Assembly (NCBI RefSeq): GCF_900107095.1
Contig: NZ_FNOR01000018.1
Span: 1-64,000 of the forward strand
Reading direction: 5' to 3'
From: Collimonas sp. OK242
Lineage (GTDB): Bacteria; Pseudomonadota; Gammaproteobacteria; Burkholderiales; Burkholderiaceae_D
DNA length: 64,000 bases
Both the position numbers and the translations under genes were made by a program. Below the pieces are notes generated by a model. That model was not told the origin of the DNA. It saw only the letters and a list, made by a program, of their open reading frames with translations, and made no database searches. Below, in pieces: positions 45,434 to 54,428 of this stretch (the stretch's first letter is position 1; each line of letters opens with the position of its first letter).

Positions 45434-45452
45434 CGTAGCGGCCGCATCTTCA

Positions 45453-46652
45453 TCAGGCCGTCGCGTCCTGCACACCCCGGACAAGCGGCGCACCGATATA
45501 GCTAAATGCGACGGCACTGCTGGTGGCGACAAAACCCAATGCACAGACGCCATACCAGCCAAACCCGCTCCATACCCAAGCAGTCAAGCCAGACATCAAC
45601 GCGCCGCCCACGAACAGGCCAAGGATATAGATGGTAGTGACACGTCCACGTATCTCCTGGCCTAACTGGTAGATGATGGTTTGGTTCGACACATGCGAGG
45701 CGGTTACGCCCAGATCCAGCATCAGTACACCGATGACCAGACCGGCAATATGATGCCCTACCGCGGCCAAAACCACCCACGAAGCCGCCGCCACCATGGA
45801 GCCGACACGCACTGAGAAATGTGCGCCACGGCGATCAGCTAGTTTGCCGAACATCGGCGCGGCGAATGCGCCCACCACGCCGACGACTCCAAATAAGCCA
45901 GCGGTATCGCTACCCATGCGGAAGTTCGGTCCCTCAAGAAAGAACACCAGGCTGATCCAGAAGGCATTGAACGCGCCAAACATCAGCCCTTGCCGGATAG
46001 CGGCGTAACGCAATTGCGGCTGCTCACGGAATACGGTAGCCAGCGAACCGAGCAAGCCGAAGTAGCCAAGCTCACTATGCGGCTCGGTCGACGGCAGGCG
46101 CCATGCCAGCAGCACAATCATCACCACCATCAGGCCGGATGCTATGAAGTAAATCGTGTTCCAGCTGGCGTAGTGGCCCACGTAACCACTCGCGGTCCGC
46201 GCCAGCAAGATGCCGGCAAAGATCCCTCGCGCCAGCAAGCCGGTAACGTGTCCACGCTCGGCCGGCGCAACGATCTTGGCTGCGTATGCTGGCAGCAGGT
46301 ATGGCGTCACCGTGGTTACACCCATCAATGCACTGCCCCAGACCAGCGTATGCGCTGACGGCGACAGCGCCACCAGCAGAAGTGTGACTACGTGGGCGCT
46401 AGCCATCCACAATATCAGCTTGCGGTCGTTGACGATGTCGCCGAGCGGCAGGAACAGCAGCGCGCCCAGTGCAATACCCATCTGTGTGAACATCGGAATG
46501 GTTCCGGCGAACGACTCGGACACGTCAAAGGCGCGTCCGATGTCGGCCAGCAGCGGCTGCGCGTAGTAGCCGCTGGCGATGGACACGCCACACATCAATG
46601 CAAGCAAGCCGATCAAGCCTTTCGGCAGTTGATCCAGTTGTCGGGTGCCCAT
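45453..46652 (-). CDS. MFS transporter (sugar/drug efflux-like, 12 helices)
   Basis: A 399-residue protein with about 12 hydrophobic segments. It has the helix-1 motif SIASGYYAQPLLADIGRAFD, FLPLGDIVNDRKLI in loop 2-3 and GHVTGLLARGIFAGILLART. It resembles the YtbD/YgaY-type MFS exporters of amino acids, sugars or drugs. It begins 4 bp after the SDR gene upstream, so the two are coupled. The substrate is unknown. Confidence 0.88.
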   Translation of the reverse strand: MGTRQLDQLPKGLIGLLALMCGVSIASGYYAQPLLADIGRAFDVSESFAGTIPMFTQMGIALGALLFLPLGDIVNDRKLILWMASAHVVTLLLVALSPSAHTLVWGSALMGVTTVTPYLLPAYAAKIVAPAERGHVTGLLARGIFAGILLARTASGYVGHYASWNTIYFIASGLMVVMIVLLAWRLPSTEPHSELGYFGLLGSLATVFREQPQLRYAAIRQGLMFGAFNAFWISLVFFLEGPNFRMGSDTAGLFGVVGVVGAFAAPMFGKLADRRGAHFSVRVGSMVAAASWVVLAAVGHHIAGLVIGVLMLDLGVTASHVSNQTIIYQLGQEIRGRVTTIYILGLFVGGALMSGLTAWVWSGFGWYGVCALGFVATSSAVAFSYIGAPLVRGVQDATA

Positions 46653-46656
46653 GATG

Positions 46657-47481
46657 TCACTCGAAGTTGGTGCTGCTGGTTACAGCTGCCCAGCCGTCGA
46701 ACTCTTCTTTGAGTCCGGCTAGCTTGGTGCGCGCAAAGCTGAGAGCATCAGAGCCGAGCAGCAGGTGTACTGGCGCTTTCTCTGCCTCGACTGCGGCGAT
46801 GATTGCAACTGCAGCTTTCCGCGGGTCGCCCTGCTGTTTGCCATTGCGCTCCAGTCGCGCTTGGCGGATCGGAGCAAACAGCGCGTCATAATCAGTCAGT
46901 TTCGATTCGCCACGCGTCATCGAGCGGCCAGCCCAGTCGGTACGGAACATCCCTGGCTCGATAGCCGTCACGCGGATGCCGAAATCGGCCACTTCCTTGG
47001 ACAACGCTTCGGAGAAGCCTTCCAGCGCAAATTTGCTGCTGTTATAGATGCCCACACCCGGGAAGGTAACAATGCCGCCAATCGAAGTCACCGTCAGTAT
47101 GTGTCCACTGCGGCGCTGACGCATGAGCGGCAGCACCGCCTGGGTCACGGCGAAGGTGCCAAATACGTTGACCTCGAACTGACTGCGGATATCTTCCATC
47201 GTCGCTTCTTCGATGGTGCCTTCGTAACCGTAGCCGGCATTGTTGACCAGGATATCGATGGCGCCGACGTCACGCTCAATGCTGGCGACCACGCGCTTCA
47301 CGCTGTCATGGTCGGTCACGTCCAGCAATACGCCCACAGCATTCGGATGGCTGCCGCTGAATGCTGCACGCTGCTCTTCGGTACGCAGGGTACCCACTAC
47401 GCGGTAGCCCTTGTTCAATGCCGCTTCTGCCATTGCCAGACCGAGGCCGCTGCTTACGCCGGTAATAAACCATGTTTTCAT
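46657..47481 (-). CDS. SDR-family oxidoreductase (classical)
   Basis: The start ATG 47481 (MKTWFITGVSSGLGLAMAEA) has GGAGAGC close upstream; the frame extends 27 codons further without similarity. The 274-residue product has T-G-x-x-x-G-x-G, NNAGYGYEGTIEE, TSIGG with the catalytic Ser and YNSSKFALEGFSE with Tyr and Lys. It is the first gene of a two-gene operon with the MFS transporter. An inverted repeat at 47574-47596 lies about 95-115 bp upstream. Confidence 0.92.
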   Translation of the reverse strand: MKTWFITGVSSGLGLAMAEAALNKGYRVVGTLRTEEQRAAFSGSHPNAVGVLLDVTDHDSVKRVVASIERDVGAIDILVNNAGYGYEGTIEEATMEDIRSQFEVNVFGTFAVTQAVLPLMRQRRSGHILTVTSIGGIVTFPGVGIYNSSKFALEGFSEALSKEVADFGIRVTAIEPGMFRTDWAGRSMTRGESKLTDYDALFAPIRQARLERNGKQQGDPRKAAVAIIAAVEAEKAPVHLLLGSDALSFARTKLAGLKEEFDGWAAVTSSTNFE

Positions 47482-48045
47482 GATGCTCTCCACTCGTTGA
47501 GGCCGGTTCCAGAATGATCCGGCGATGTAAGAAGTATGGCGAGCGGGACGAAATTTCTCCAATTCGAGTTACTAGCCCAGTGTAATAAGCTGGGCTTATC
47601 AAGCTTTCACCTCATACATGACGTTAGCCTACGGCAAGGCGCTGACGGATTCCGTGAGCAAACTGCATCCACTCCTGTAAGGCGCATCAGCGGTTGGCGG
47701 AAGCCCGATGCTTCCATTTCGCCGGCACGCTGTCAGCGTGGTGTCCCATGGCGCGGGCGCTCGACTGAAATATTTTTTGTGTAATCAGTTCTACGCAGAT
47801 TTTCGTATGTATATGTATTGACCGCCAATTGACGTCGAACCTCAAGGCAATCCATTGTCCACGAATCGCGAATTGTGCATTACGCACATCCCCATTTTTC
47901 TGTGTCGTGATGATCGATAAACTTTGCTTCATCGATGAGCGAACAATCTCAGCAATACCCTTCATCGACGGCGCTTCCGGGCGGACGGACATTGTGTCCG
48001 GATTTTTGCCACGGCGTTACCCTCAACTTAATCTGGAGAATGAAA
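47482..48045. other. 564-bp intergenic region, one inverted repeat
   Basis: Apart from the promoters of the two diverging genes I see one clear inverted repeat: AGCCCAG (47574-47580), 9 bp, CTGGGCT (47590-47596), which has LysR-box size. No supported gene or mobile element is present. Confidence 0.4.
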
Positions 48046-48348
48046 ATGAACGTGAAACATATGATTGCCACTGTTGTTGCATTGGTTGCCGCAGGCTCTG
48101 CTTTTGCTGATGCGACGAGCAATATGGACGATTTCCCCAAATTCGCGTCGGCCAAGGCGCGTGCAGAGATCATCTCTGAACTGATTCAGGCCGAAGCTGA
48201 TGGCAGCTTTGTTGCAACGGAAGGGGAAAAATATCCTTCCGTACTAGTAGCGTCAAACAAGACGCGTGCCGAAGTGATTCAAGAACTGCAGCAGGCTAAG
48301 GCCGACGGCAGCTATGCCCGTGACGTAAGAAGCTACCACGGTCAATAA
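48046..48348 (+). CDS. DUF4148-domain secreted peptide
   Basis: The start ATG 48046 (MNVKHMIATVVALVAAGSAF) follows GGAGAA at about 7 nt. The 100-residue product has a signal peptide ending AFA-DA and a DUF4148 region with two copies of a short motif: SAKARAEIISELIQAEADGS and NKTRAEVIQELQQAKADGS. These proteins are abundant in Burkholderia and relatives, are exported, and have no firmly known function. It stands alone between large non-coding regions. Confidence 0.88.
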   Translation: MNVKHMIATVVALVAAGSAFADATSNMDDFPKFASAKARAEIISELIQAEADGSFVATEGEKYPSVLVASNKTRAEVIQELQQAKADGSYARDVRSYHGQ

Positions 48349-49034
48349 ATTGCGGGCGCGGATAGGCTGATTCGGGAGCATTGACAGCAGTACCTACACG
48401 TCAACTGCTGCCCGACAGCCCCCCAAAATTTTATCCAGAAAAATGATACGTCCAATTAAAAATATTCTGCACAAAGCTTTGCAGATTACGATCAATAAGC
48501 GTGAACCAGCTCAATCTAGCTATTAAATCTAATTCGACCGGACCGCTGTACCAAGCAACTCGACGATGCTGGCTGCCCAAAGACCAATATCGCCAAGAAT
48601 AGACGTCTCGAATTCAAAAAGCCGGTCTATGTTTTTAGCTCCCCCGATGCAGCGAGTACCAAGCAGCTCCTATGTGCGAGGCATCGCCAAAGAGTTGGCC
48701 ACTGGGAGATTCATGCAAGCGATCTCTGCTGCGGGCTTTACCTGTTATAGCGAAGTATTTTCAACGAAATTACATTGAATGTAGTTGCGTCCGCATAGGC
48801 GTAGAACCATAGCCGCGCCTCAAACTTGCCATGCATTGCCATTTTTGTTGGGTTCGCCGACCGAACGACGAGTCACTGCTACCAAAGTGGACGTTGCAAA
48901 ATCTCGTGGCTTCCGGCTGCGATACCCTCTTAGCTGCCATCGAGGAAATCTGATGCCTTGCGCAAAGTCATACTTTCATCTTGCACAAGCTTCTGTTGAG
49001 ACAGGCGCCAAGCAAATACGTTGCAAGGCGGTTT
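48349..49034. other. 686-bp region with no supported gene
   Basis: Several short open frames exist on both strands, but none has a good start site, composition or family similarity. I see no repeat shared with the rest of the window. Confidence 0.4.
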
Positions 49035-49943
49035 TTACAAAAGTGAATGCCGTTCGCGAAGTTCATGAATGAGGTCAACGAAAGCGCGCAGTCCAGCAGG
49101 TAGCTGCCTGCCAGGAGGATAGTAAAGCGCCAGACCACGATAGCTGGGCGTCCAATCCTGCAGCACGCGCACCAATCGTCCTGACGCCAGATCGTCACGC
49201 ACATACCACTCGGCCAGGTAGGCTAGGCCGGTACCGGCCAAGGTGGCTTCGCGCATAAGACCCGGATCATCGAGCGTAAGCGGCCCGGTTACCTCGATAT
49301 TCAATGGTTCGCCATGATGGGAGAACTCCCAGCGCGACGGCGCACCGCTGGGAAACCGGGCCCGGACACAGGGGTGGCCGGCAAGATCGGCGGGCGAAGC
49401 CGGGATTGGAAACCGTGAAAAGTGCGCAGGCGATCCCACCACAGCCATCTGGAGATCAGCGCCGATCGGTATGCGGACCATGTCTTGCGGCACCATGTCG
49501 CTAAGGCGAATCCCCGCATCAAACCCTTCGGCCACAATATCGACCATCCGCCCCTCGGTCACGATCTCCACCTTCATATCGGGGTAGCGGCTCAGGTACG
49601 CCAGTACGATCGGCGCAAACACCATACGGACAGCGCCCAGCGAAGCATTGATGCGAAGTGTGCCAATGGGTGATAGGCGATGGAGGGTGGTTTCCTCCAT
49701 GGCGCCGCGAATCTCAGACAAGGCCGGCGTGATTCGGGCAACGAAGTGTTCGCCGGCCTCGGTCAGCGAGACACTGCGCGTGGTCCGATGAAACAGGCGA
49801 ACACCGAGCCGCGCCTCCAGTCCCGCGACAGCGTTGCTTAGCGCCGTCGTCGAGATACCTAGTTCATTCGCCGCACGCCGAAAGCTGTGGCATCGGGCGA
49901 CAGCGAGTGCGGCCTCTAGGCCGACTAAACCGGATTTCTGCAT
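49035..49943 (-). CDS. LysR-family regulator, divergent from an aldehyde dehydrogenase
   Basis: A 302-residue LysR protein: MQKSGLVGLEAALAVARCHS, winged helix FRRAANELGISTTALSNAVA, then LFHRTTRSVSLTEAGEHFVA. The effector domain has AGTGLAYLAEWYVRDDLASG and ends LRAFVDLIHELRERHSLL. It is transcribed away from the aldehyde dehydrogenase gene across 112 bp and is its likely regulator. The CrgA/PtxR-like subgroup often responds to small acids or aldehydes. Confidence 0.93.
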   Translation of the reverse strand: MQKSGLVGLEAALAVARCHSFRRAANELGISTTALSNAVAGLEARLGVRLFHRTTRSVSLTEAGEHFVARITPALSEIRGAMEETTLHRLSPIGTLRINASLGAVRMVFAPIVLAYLSRYPDMKVEIVTEGRMVDIVAEGFDAGIRLSDMVPQDMVRIPIGADLQMAVVGSPAHFSRFPIPASPADLAGHPCVRARFPSGAPSRWEFSHHGEPLNIEVTGPLTLDDPGLMREATLAGTGLAYLAEWYVRDDLASGRLVRVLQDWTPSYRGLALYYPPGRQLPAGLRAFVDLIHELRERHSLL

Positions 49944-50055
49944 TGTCCTGATTTTCGAAATAAAACATCAACTTTTATCTATCTTATCAGATCAATTAGG
50001 CGAACGTACACTGCATGCATGGCTTCGGATAGTCCGGGCAAACTTAGGAGCGATC

Positions 50056-51474
50056 ATGCAAACCATCCATCAGATCTATATCGACGGCGCCTTCGTCACA
50101 CCACACGGCACCGAGACAGTTGATATCATTAACCCGACAACCGAAAGGGCTCTCGCACGCGCCACCCTTGCCGATGGCGAGGATACGCGTCGCGCCATCG
50201 CGGCGGCCAAGAGGGCACTCCCGGCATTTGCGCAAACAACAGTCGTCGATCGCGTCAACATGCTGAAGCGGCTACATGCTGCCGTCCTGGCATGCAGCGA
50301 TGCGCTGCGCGATACGACGATTGAAGAATATGGTGCACCTGTTTCACGGGCTACGTGGATCTCCCGCTTCGCGGCGCAATCGTTTCTTGACGCCGCATCG
50401 ACGCTCGAAGCCTATGACTTCACACGTATCATGGGCACCTCAACTGTAGTGATGGAACCTATTGGTATTGCTGCCCTCATCACTCCGTGGAACAGCACTG
50501 CTGGTTCGATCTGCAGCAAATTGGCGATGGCCGTCGCCGCAGGCTGCACGACCGTGATCAAACCGAGCGAACTAAGCCCGATACAGAACAGGATAGTGAC
50601 GGAAGCGATCCATGCGGCAGGGTTGCCGGCCGGCGTCGTCAATATCGTCGCCGGACGCGGCGACGTCGTAGGTGCAGAATTGAGCACACACCCGGATGTT
50701 GCCAAGATTTCGTTCACCGGCTCCACGGCGGTGGGCAAGATCATCCGGCGCGCGGCGACCGAATCCATGAAGCGCGTCCACTTGGCCTTGGGCGGAAAAT
50801 CCCCGACCATCCTTCTAGACGATGCCGACTTGACAAAGGCCGTTCCTCTCGCGCTCAATGCGGCGTTCATGAATAACGGGCAGGCATGTATCTCAGGGAG
50901 CCGCTTGCTGGTGCCTAAGCGGTGCTTGGCGGAAGTCATCGAGGCAGTGAAAGAGGCGGTGGCGCAGATGAAGGTGGGCGACCCCACCGACCCAACGACC
51001 GTCATTGGCCCCCTGGCCAATGACAATCAATATAAACGCATTCAGCGCTACATCAGGCTCGGTCTCGCTGAGGGCGCTACACTTATCGCGGGTGGCGAGG
51101 GGCATCCGGCCGGGCTGGAGCAGGGCTACTTCGTCAAGCCGACGGTATTTGCCAATGTGCGCAGTGAGATGACCATCGCACGGGAGGAGATCTTTGGCCC
51201 GGTTCTGTCCATCCTGACATATGGCGACGACGAGGAAGCGATAGCCATGGCTAACGAAACGGTGTTCGGTCTGCACGCCTACGTCATGTCATCGAACCCT
51301 GCGCGGGCAAAGGCTGTAGCGGCAAGGCTGCAGGCCGGGCGAGTGATGATCAACACGCTACAGCACGATCCTTTGGCGCCGTTCGGTGGCTTTAAACAGT
51401 CGGGGGTCGGCCGCGAGTACGGCGTGCTTGGTCTGGAATCGTATTTGGAGCCAAAGACGCTCATTGGGGTGTAG
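50056..51474 (+). CDS. Aldehyde dehydrogenase family protein, catalytic Glu replaced by Ala
   Basis: The start ATG 50056 (MQTIHQIYIDGAFVTPHG) follows TTAGGAG. The 472-residue product keeps N146 in LITPWNSTAG, the NAD loop FTGSTAVGKIIRRAA and the nucleophile Cys278 in NNGQACISGSR. At the position of the general-base Glu (usually L-E-L-G-G-K-S-P) it reads HLALGGKSP, so Ala245 replaces Glu. Some ALDH subfamilies lack this Glu and act on CoA-linked or semialdehyde substrates. It lies 112 bp from a divergent LysR gene and may cooperate with the MFS importer at 52093. Confidence 0.92.
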   Translation: MQTIHQIYIDGAFVTPHGTETVDIINPTTERALARATLADGEDTRRAIAAAKRALPAFAQTTVVDRVNMLKRLHAAVLACSDALRDTTIEEYGAPVSRATWISRFAAQSFLDAASTLEAYDFTRIMGTSTVVMEPIGIAALITPWNSTAGSICSKLAMAVAAGCTTVIKPSELSPIQNRIVTEAIHAAGLPAGVVNIVAGRGDVVGAELSTHPDVAKISFTGSTAVGKIIRRAATESMKRVHLALGGKSPTILLDDADLTKAVPLALNAAFMNNGQACISGSRLLVPKRCLAEVIEAVKEAVAQMKVGDPTDPTTVIGPLANDNQYKRIQRYIRLGLAEGATLIAGGEGHPAGLEQGYFVKPTVFANVRSEMTIAREEIFGPVLSILTYGDDEEAIAMANETVFGLHAYVMSSNPARAKAVAARLQAGRVMINTLQHDPLAPFGGFKQSGVGREYGVLGLESYLEPKTLIGV

Positions 51475-51809
51475 CGTGTCACTAATAGCATGGCATCACT
51501 ATGAGTGTCGATCAGGAAACATTCGCAGCCATTGACTTTGCTGACAGCCAGATTCACTACCTCACGCGTGTTCCCGAAATACTGCTTTTGGTGCTCTGGA
51601 AGTCAAGGTGACTGCTTAGAGGGTGTTGCCGACGGTCAGCGTCAAAATTCTTTGCGTTTCTAATGGCCGATTCCTGGCGTACTGCGGCCCGTCGCGACCT
51701 GACCATCAAATTCTGGTGGCAGCATTGGGATGCTAATCGGTGGCAACATTGATGCGAATATGCAATCTGTTCAAAATGCAGCTGTTCGCAATACCCTTGT
51801 ATACCGCGT

Positions 51810-51846
51810 CCACAAAGGGCTCGACAGATTTTATTGTTCGCTTTCA
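51810..51846 (+). repeat. Fused single-unit relic of the triple-unit repeat
   Basis: The sequence CCACAAAGGGCTCGACAG matches the left edge of unit 1 in copy 1, then continues directly as ATTTTATTGTTCGCTTTCA, the right part of unit 3. This is what a deletion between units 1 and 3 of the 158-bp repeat would leave. Confidence 0.7.
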
Positions 51847-51935
51847 ACGCAGCGACGCGTTGAGCACAATTCGCATACCAACTTGATAGGCAGTTATTGC
51901 TATCCAACCACCTACAAGGGGTTGTGTCGAGATAA

Positions 51936-51963
51936 AGCCATATGCGCTGCAGCGCATATGGCT
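51936..51963. promoter_or_regulatory. Perfect 28-bp palindrome
   Basis: The half AGCCATATGCGCTG is followed directly by its reverse complement. With no loop it is poor as a terminator, and no T-tract follows. It may be an operator or a recombination site. It lies between two converging genes, an odd place for an operator. Confidence 0.6.
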
Positions 51964-52092
51964 GGACCATTTCGGACGCAAGATTGCTGCAAAGTGATTT
52001 GCCATCCGGACCGTCGTCTATTCGGACAACGCGATTAAAAAAACTGCAGCCTTCGCGTTAAGTGACTATGAGGTAGAGCCCGCACGACAAAA

Positions 52093-53427
52093 TCATCTCG
52101 TAGCCCCTTTGGATGATTGGTTTGCCGGAATTGCAATCAACAAAATAAGAGCGCCAACCAAAGTAATTCCACCCATTAGCGTCAGTCCGAGATAAATGCT
52201 TCCTGTGCTGGCTTTCATCCAGCCAACCAACGTTGGACTTACAAATGCCGCCATTCCTCCCACACTGGTAATCAGGGCAATACCGCTAGCTTTAGTGTTC
52301 CCGGGCAGGAAAGTTGCGGGGATTGTCCAAAACACCGTATAGGTCCCGTAGGATGCTGCGGCCGCGATTGCAAGCAGCGTAATGGCAATCGGTGTGTTGT
52401 GGGATGCTAGTGGCAAAAGTGCGAAGCATAGGGCGACGACAGTGCAACTCGCGGCGAAGTGCCAGCGTCGCTCCATTTTGCGATCAGAGCTATAGCCTAC
52501 TAGATAGGTACCGGCCCCTCCAGCCAAAAAAACTATGCTGGACAACAATCCGACATTGAACAAATCCTTCACACCAACATCGCGGATGATGGTTGGCGCC
52601 CAAAGTACTATAGAGTTGAACGATACCACTATGCAAAAGTACACAATGATTCCAACGTAGACTTTGGCATTCTTTAATGCTTCAACCAGTCCGTGTCCGC
52701 TACGGGTTGTTCCTTTTTCCTCCGCCGCGAGGTCGCCGAGGACAATGGCTTTCTCGCGCGCGGTCAGCCATGTCGCATCCCGTGGTTGATCGCTGAGGAA
52801 AAAGAATGCGACGACGCCCAGAACGACTGCAGGTATCCCTTCCAGCAGGAACAACCATTGCCAGCCATGCAGGCCATGCAACCCCGCCAGGTGGACCATG
52901 ATCCAGGTGGAAACAGGTCCGCCAATGACGCCAGCCGCGGCGGCACCCATCATGAAGAAACCCGTCGCTCGTCCTCGACGCGCAGCCGGAAACCAATAGG
53001 TTAAATAAAACATGACACCCGGGAAAAATCCAGCCTCTGCAGCTCCGAGGAGAAAACGCATTACGTAGAATTGAAGCGGCGAGCTCACGAACATCAGGGC
53101 GCTTGAGGTCAATCCCCAGAGAACCATGATGCGCAGCAGCGTGCGGCGGGCGCCGACACGCTGCATCATGATATTGCTTGGAACCTCAAACAGCGAATAG
53201 CCGATGAAGAAAAGCCCCGCTCCAAATCCGTAGGCAGCCTCAGAAAAACCCAGGTCGCTCATGAACTGGAGTTTGGCGAAACTGATGTTCGCGCGGTCGA
53301 TGTAGGAGACGAAATAGCAAAGGACGAGAAACGGCATGATCCGAACGGCCACCTTGCGGTAAGTCCGCTCGATTTCGTCAGGCGGATGGCCGGCCGCGAC
53401 TGAATCATATGATTGAGAAGTGTGCAT
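52093..53427 (-). CDS. MFS transporter, anion:cation symporter (phthalate/hydroxyphenylacetate-like)
   Basis: The 444-residue protein has 12 helices with the ACS-family signatures: YFVSYIDRANISFAKLQFMS on helix 1, PSNIMMQRVGARR, and RFLLGAAEAGFFPGVMFYLT on helix 4-5. ACS transporters import organic anions such as phthalate, hydroxyphenylacetate and galactonate with protons. It lies next to the ALDH/LysR pair and 1 kb before the oxidative catabolic cluster, so it may take up the substrate of one of them. No operon partner abuts it. Confidence 0.9.
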   Translation of the reverse strand: MHTSQSYDSVAAGHPPDEIERTYRKVAVRIMPFLVLCYFVSYIDRANISFAKLQFMSDLGFSEAAYGFGAGLFFIGYSLFEVPSNIMMQRVGARRTLLRIMVLWGLTSSALMFVSSPLQFYVMRFLLGAAEAGFFPGVMFYLTYWFPAARRGRATGFFMMGAAAAGVIGGPVSTWIMVHLAGLHGLHGWQWLFLLEGIPAVVLGVVAFFFLSDQPRDATWLTAREKAIVLGDLAAEEKGTTRSGHGLVEALKNAKVYVGIIVYFCIVVSFNSIVLWAPTIIRDVGVKDLFNVGLLSSIVFLAGGAGTYLVGYSSDRKMERRWHFAASCTVVALCFALLPLASHNTPIAITLLAIAAAASYGTYTVFWTIPATFLPGNTKASGIALITSVGGMAAFVSPTLVGWMKASTGSIYLGLTLMGGITLVGALILLIAIPANQSSKGATR

Positions 53428-53587
53428 GTAATCCCTATAGACTGTTAAGTACAGATTCGATTCAAAGGAGCGATAGTCGATACAGACGACTTCCGATGTT
53501 TACGGGAAGCGTGGCGTTTCCAGGGTGGCAAACGAGCGCGATTCACGTACCATGGAGGCCGCTTGGGCTCTGTCATGCCCCAACGCT

Positions 53588-53773
53588 TTAAGCGACGGGC
53601 ACCGCACTCCAGATGACAGACGTGGATTGGCCGTGAATGCGCCGACACGCGCGTGTTTGTCTATTCGTACGTTGTCCGGTGTCCGGATATTGCTCAGCCT
53701 GCGCGAATACATTCCATTTGGCGCAGGTGGTCAGCAGCACGGCCAAAATCACCTTGAAAAGTTCTTTTTGCAT
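53588..53773 (-). other. Doubtful small secreted frame, perhaps a broken gene
   Basis: The first 24 residues MQKELFKVILAVLLTTCAKW then NVFA look like a signal peptide, followed by QAEQYPDTG. The frame ends after 61 residues. A neighbouring frame (53500-53712) contains RVGAFTANPRLSSGVRCPSL and later ESRSFATLETPRFP, which could be the rest of one protein after a frameshift. I do not recognise a family. It may be a pseudogene of a short exported protein upstream of nothing obvious. Confidence 0.3.
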
Positions 53774-54097
53774 TAGCGTCTATCTCCATATCTTATAGTT
53801 TTTTATAGTTTCTTATTGTTTGAATCACGACCAATTGTGACACTACGGCGGCCATAGTGCTGATGGGAAAATCTCAATCAGTGCGGCTCGTCTACGAGCG
53901 TTTTTTGCAACCGAATTATCTTGCGAAGACTTATGCAATCAAGGTTATTTCGGCTGTCAATTTAATGATATCCGCCGCAAGAACCGTGGTTATAAGAAAT
54001 CGGCAGGATACTGTCTCTTTTGTTGCACTTCGAGTCGCCGTCAATACCTTGCCCTGTTAAGTAGCAATAACGTAGCACTAAGACAATGACGGTAAAA

Positions 54098-54315
54098 ATT
54101 GCCGCCAGCAAATGATTCGACAGGCGTTTTTCATGAACGCTTCGTGGATGAAAGTGAGGTGTTCAAAGTGAGATATTTGAATCGTACGGGCAACGCCTGA
54201 AGGGGGCTGTCACGTTGGAGGGGCCGTCGGGTAAGAGCACGAGATGAGAAAAACGAAATCTCTCTATCATGGCTAGCGCTTTCCGGGAGGAATCATCAGT
54301 TGCGCAGTGTCGCCA
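54098..54315 (+). pseudogene. IS6-family transposase N-terminal remnant with shared upstream block
   Basis: From ATG 54244 the frame reads MRKTKSLYHG, then a TAG, then RFPGGIISCAV, the N-terminus of IS6/IS26-type transposases with a nonsense change. The preceding 145 bp, including TCATGAACGCTTCGTGGATG, recur before the second remnant near 63020. The catalytic core is absent. Confidence 0.7.
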
Positions 54316-54428
54316 GGAATGCGCTCTCGATCGGTTCGTCGCTAAAATGGATCTTCGTCATGATTTCCATTCTCAGTTGGAAGCCATGACGAAGAGGACT
54401 TACCTGATCTTTTCAGAGCCGATCGAAA

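Larger units (their letters stand above)
51475..52092. other. 618-bp region with repeat relic and 28-bp palindrome
   Basis: Contains the single-unit relic of the triple repeat (51810-51846) and a perfect 28-bp palindrome (51936-51963). No gene is supported. The region separates the ALDH gene from the converging MFS gene. Confidence 0.5.
53428..54428. other. 1-kb degenerate region with IS6-type debris
   Basis: Holds a doubtful secreted frame at 53588-53773 and an IS6-family remnant at 54098-54315. The 53800-54090 stretch shows nothing I can name. Confidence 0.5.

Noticed and set aside
48566-48778. 70-codon plus-strand frame in the 48.3-49.0 kb gap
   Set aside because: No ribosome site, no family similarity and biased toward chance composition.
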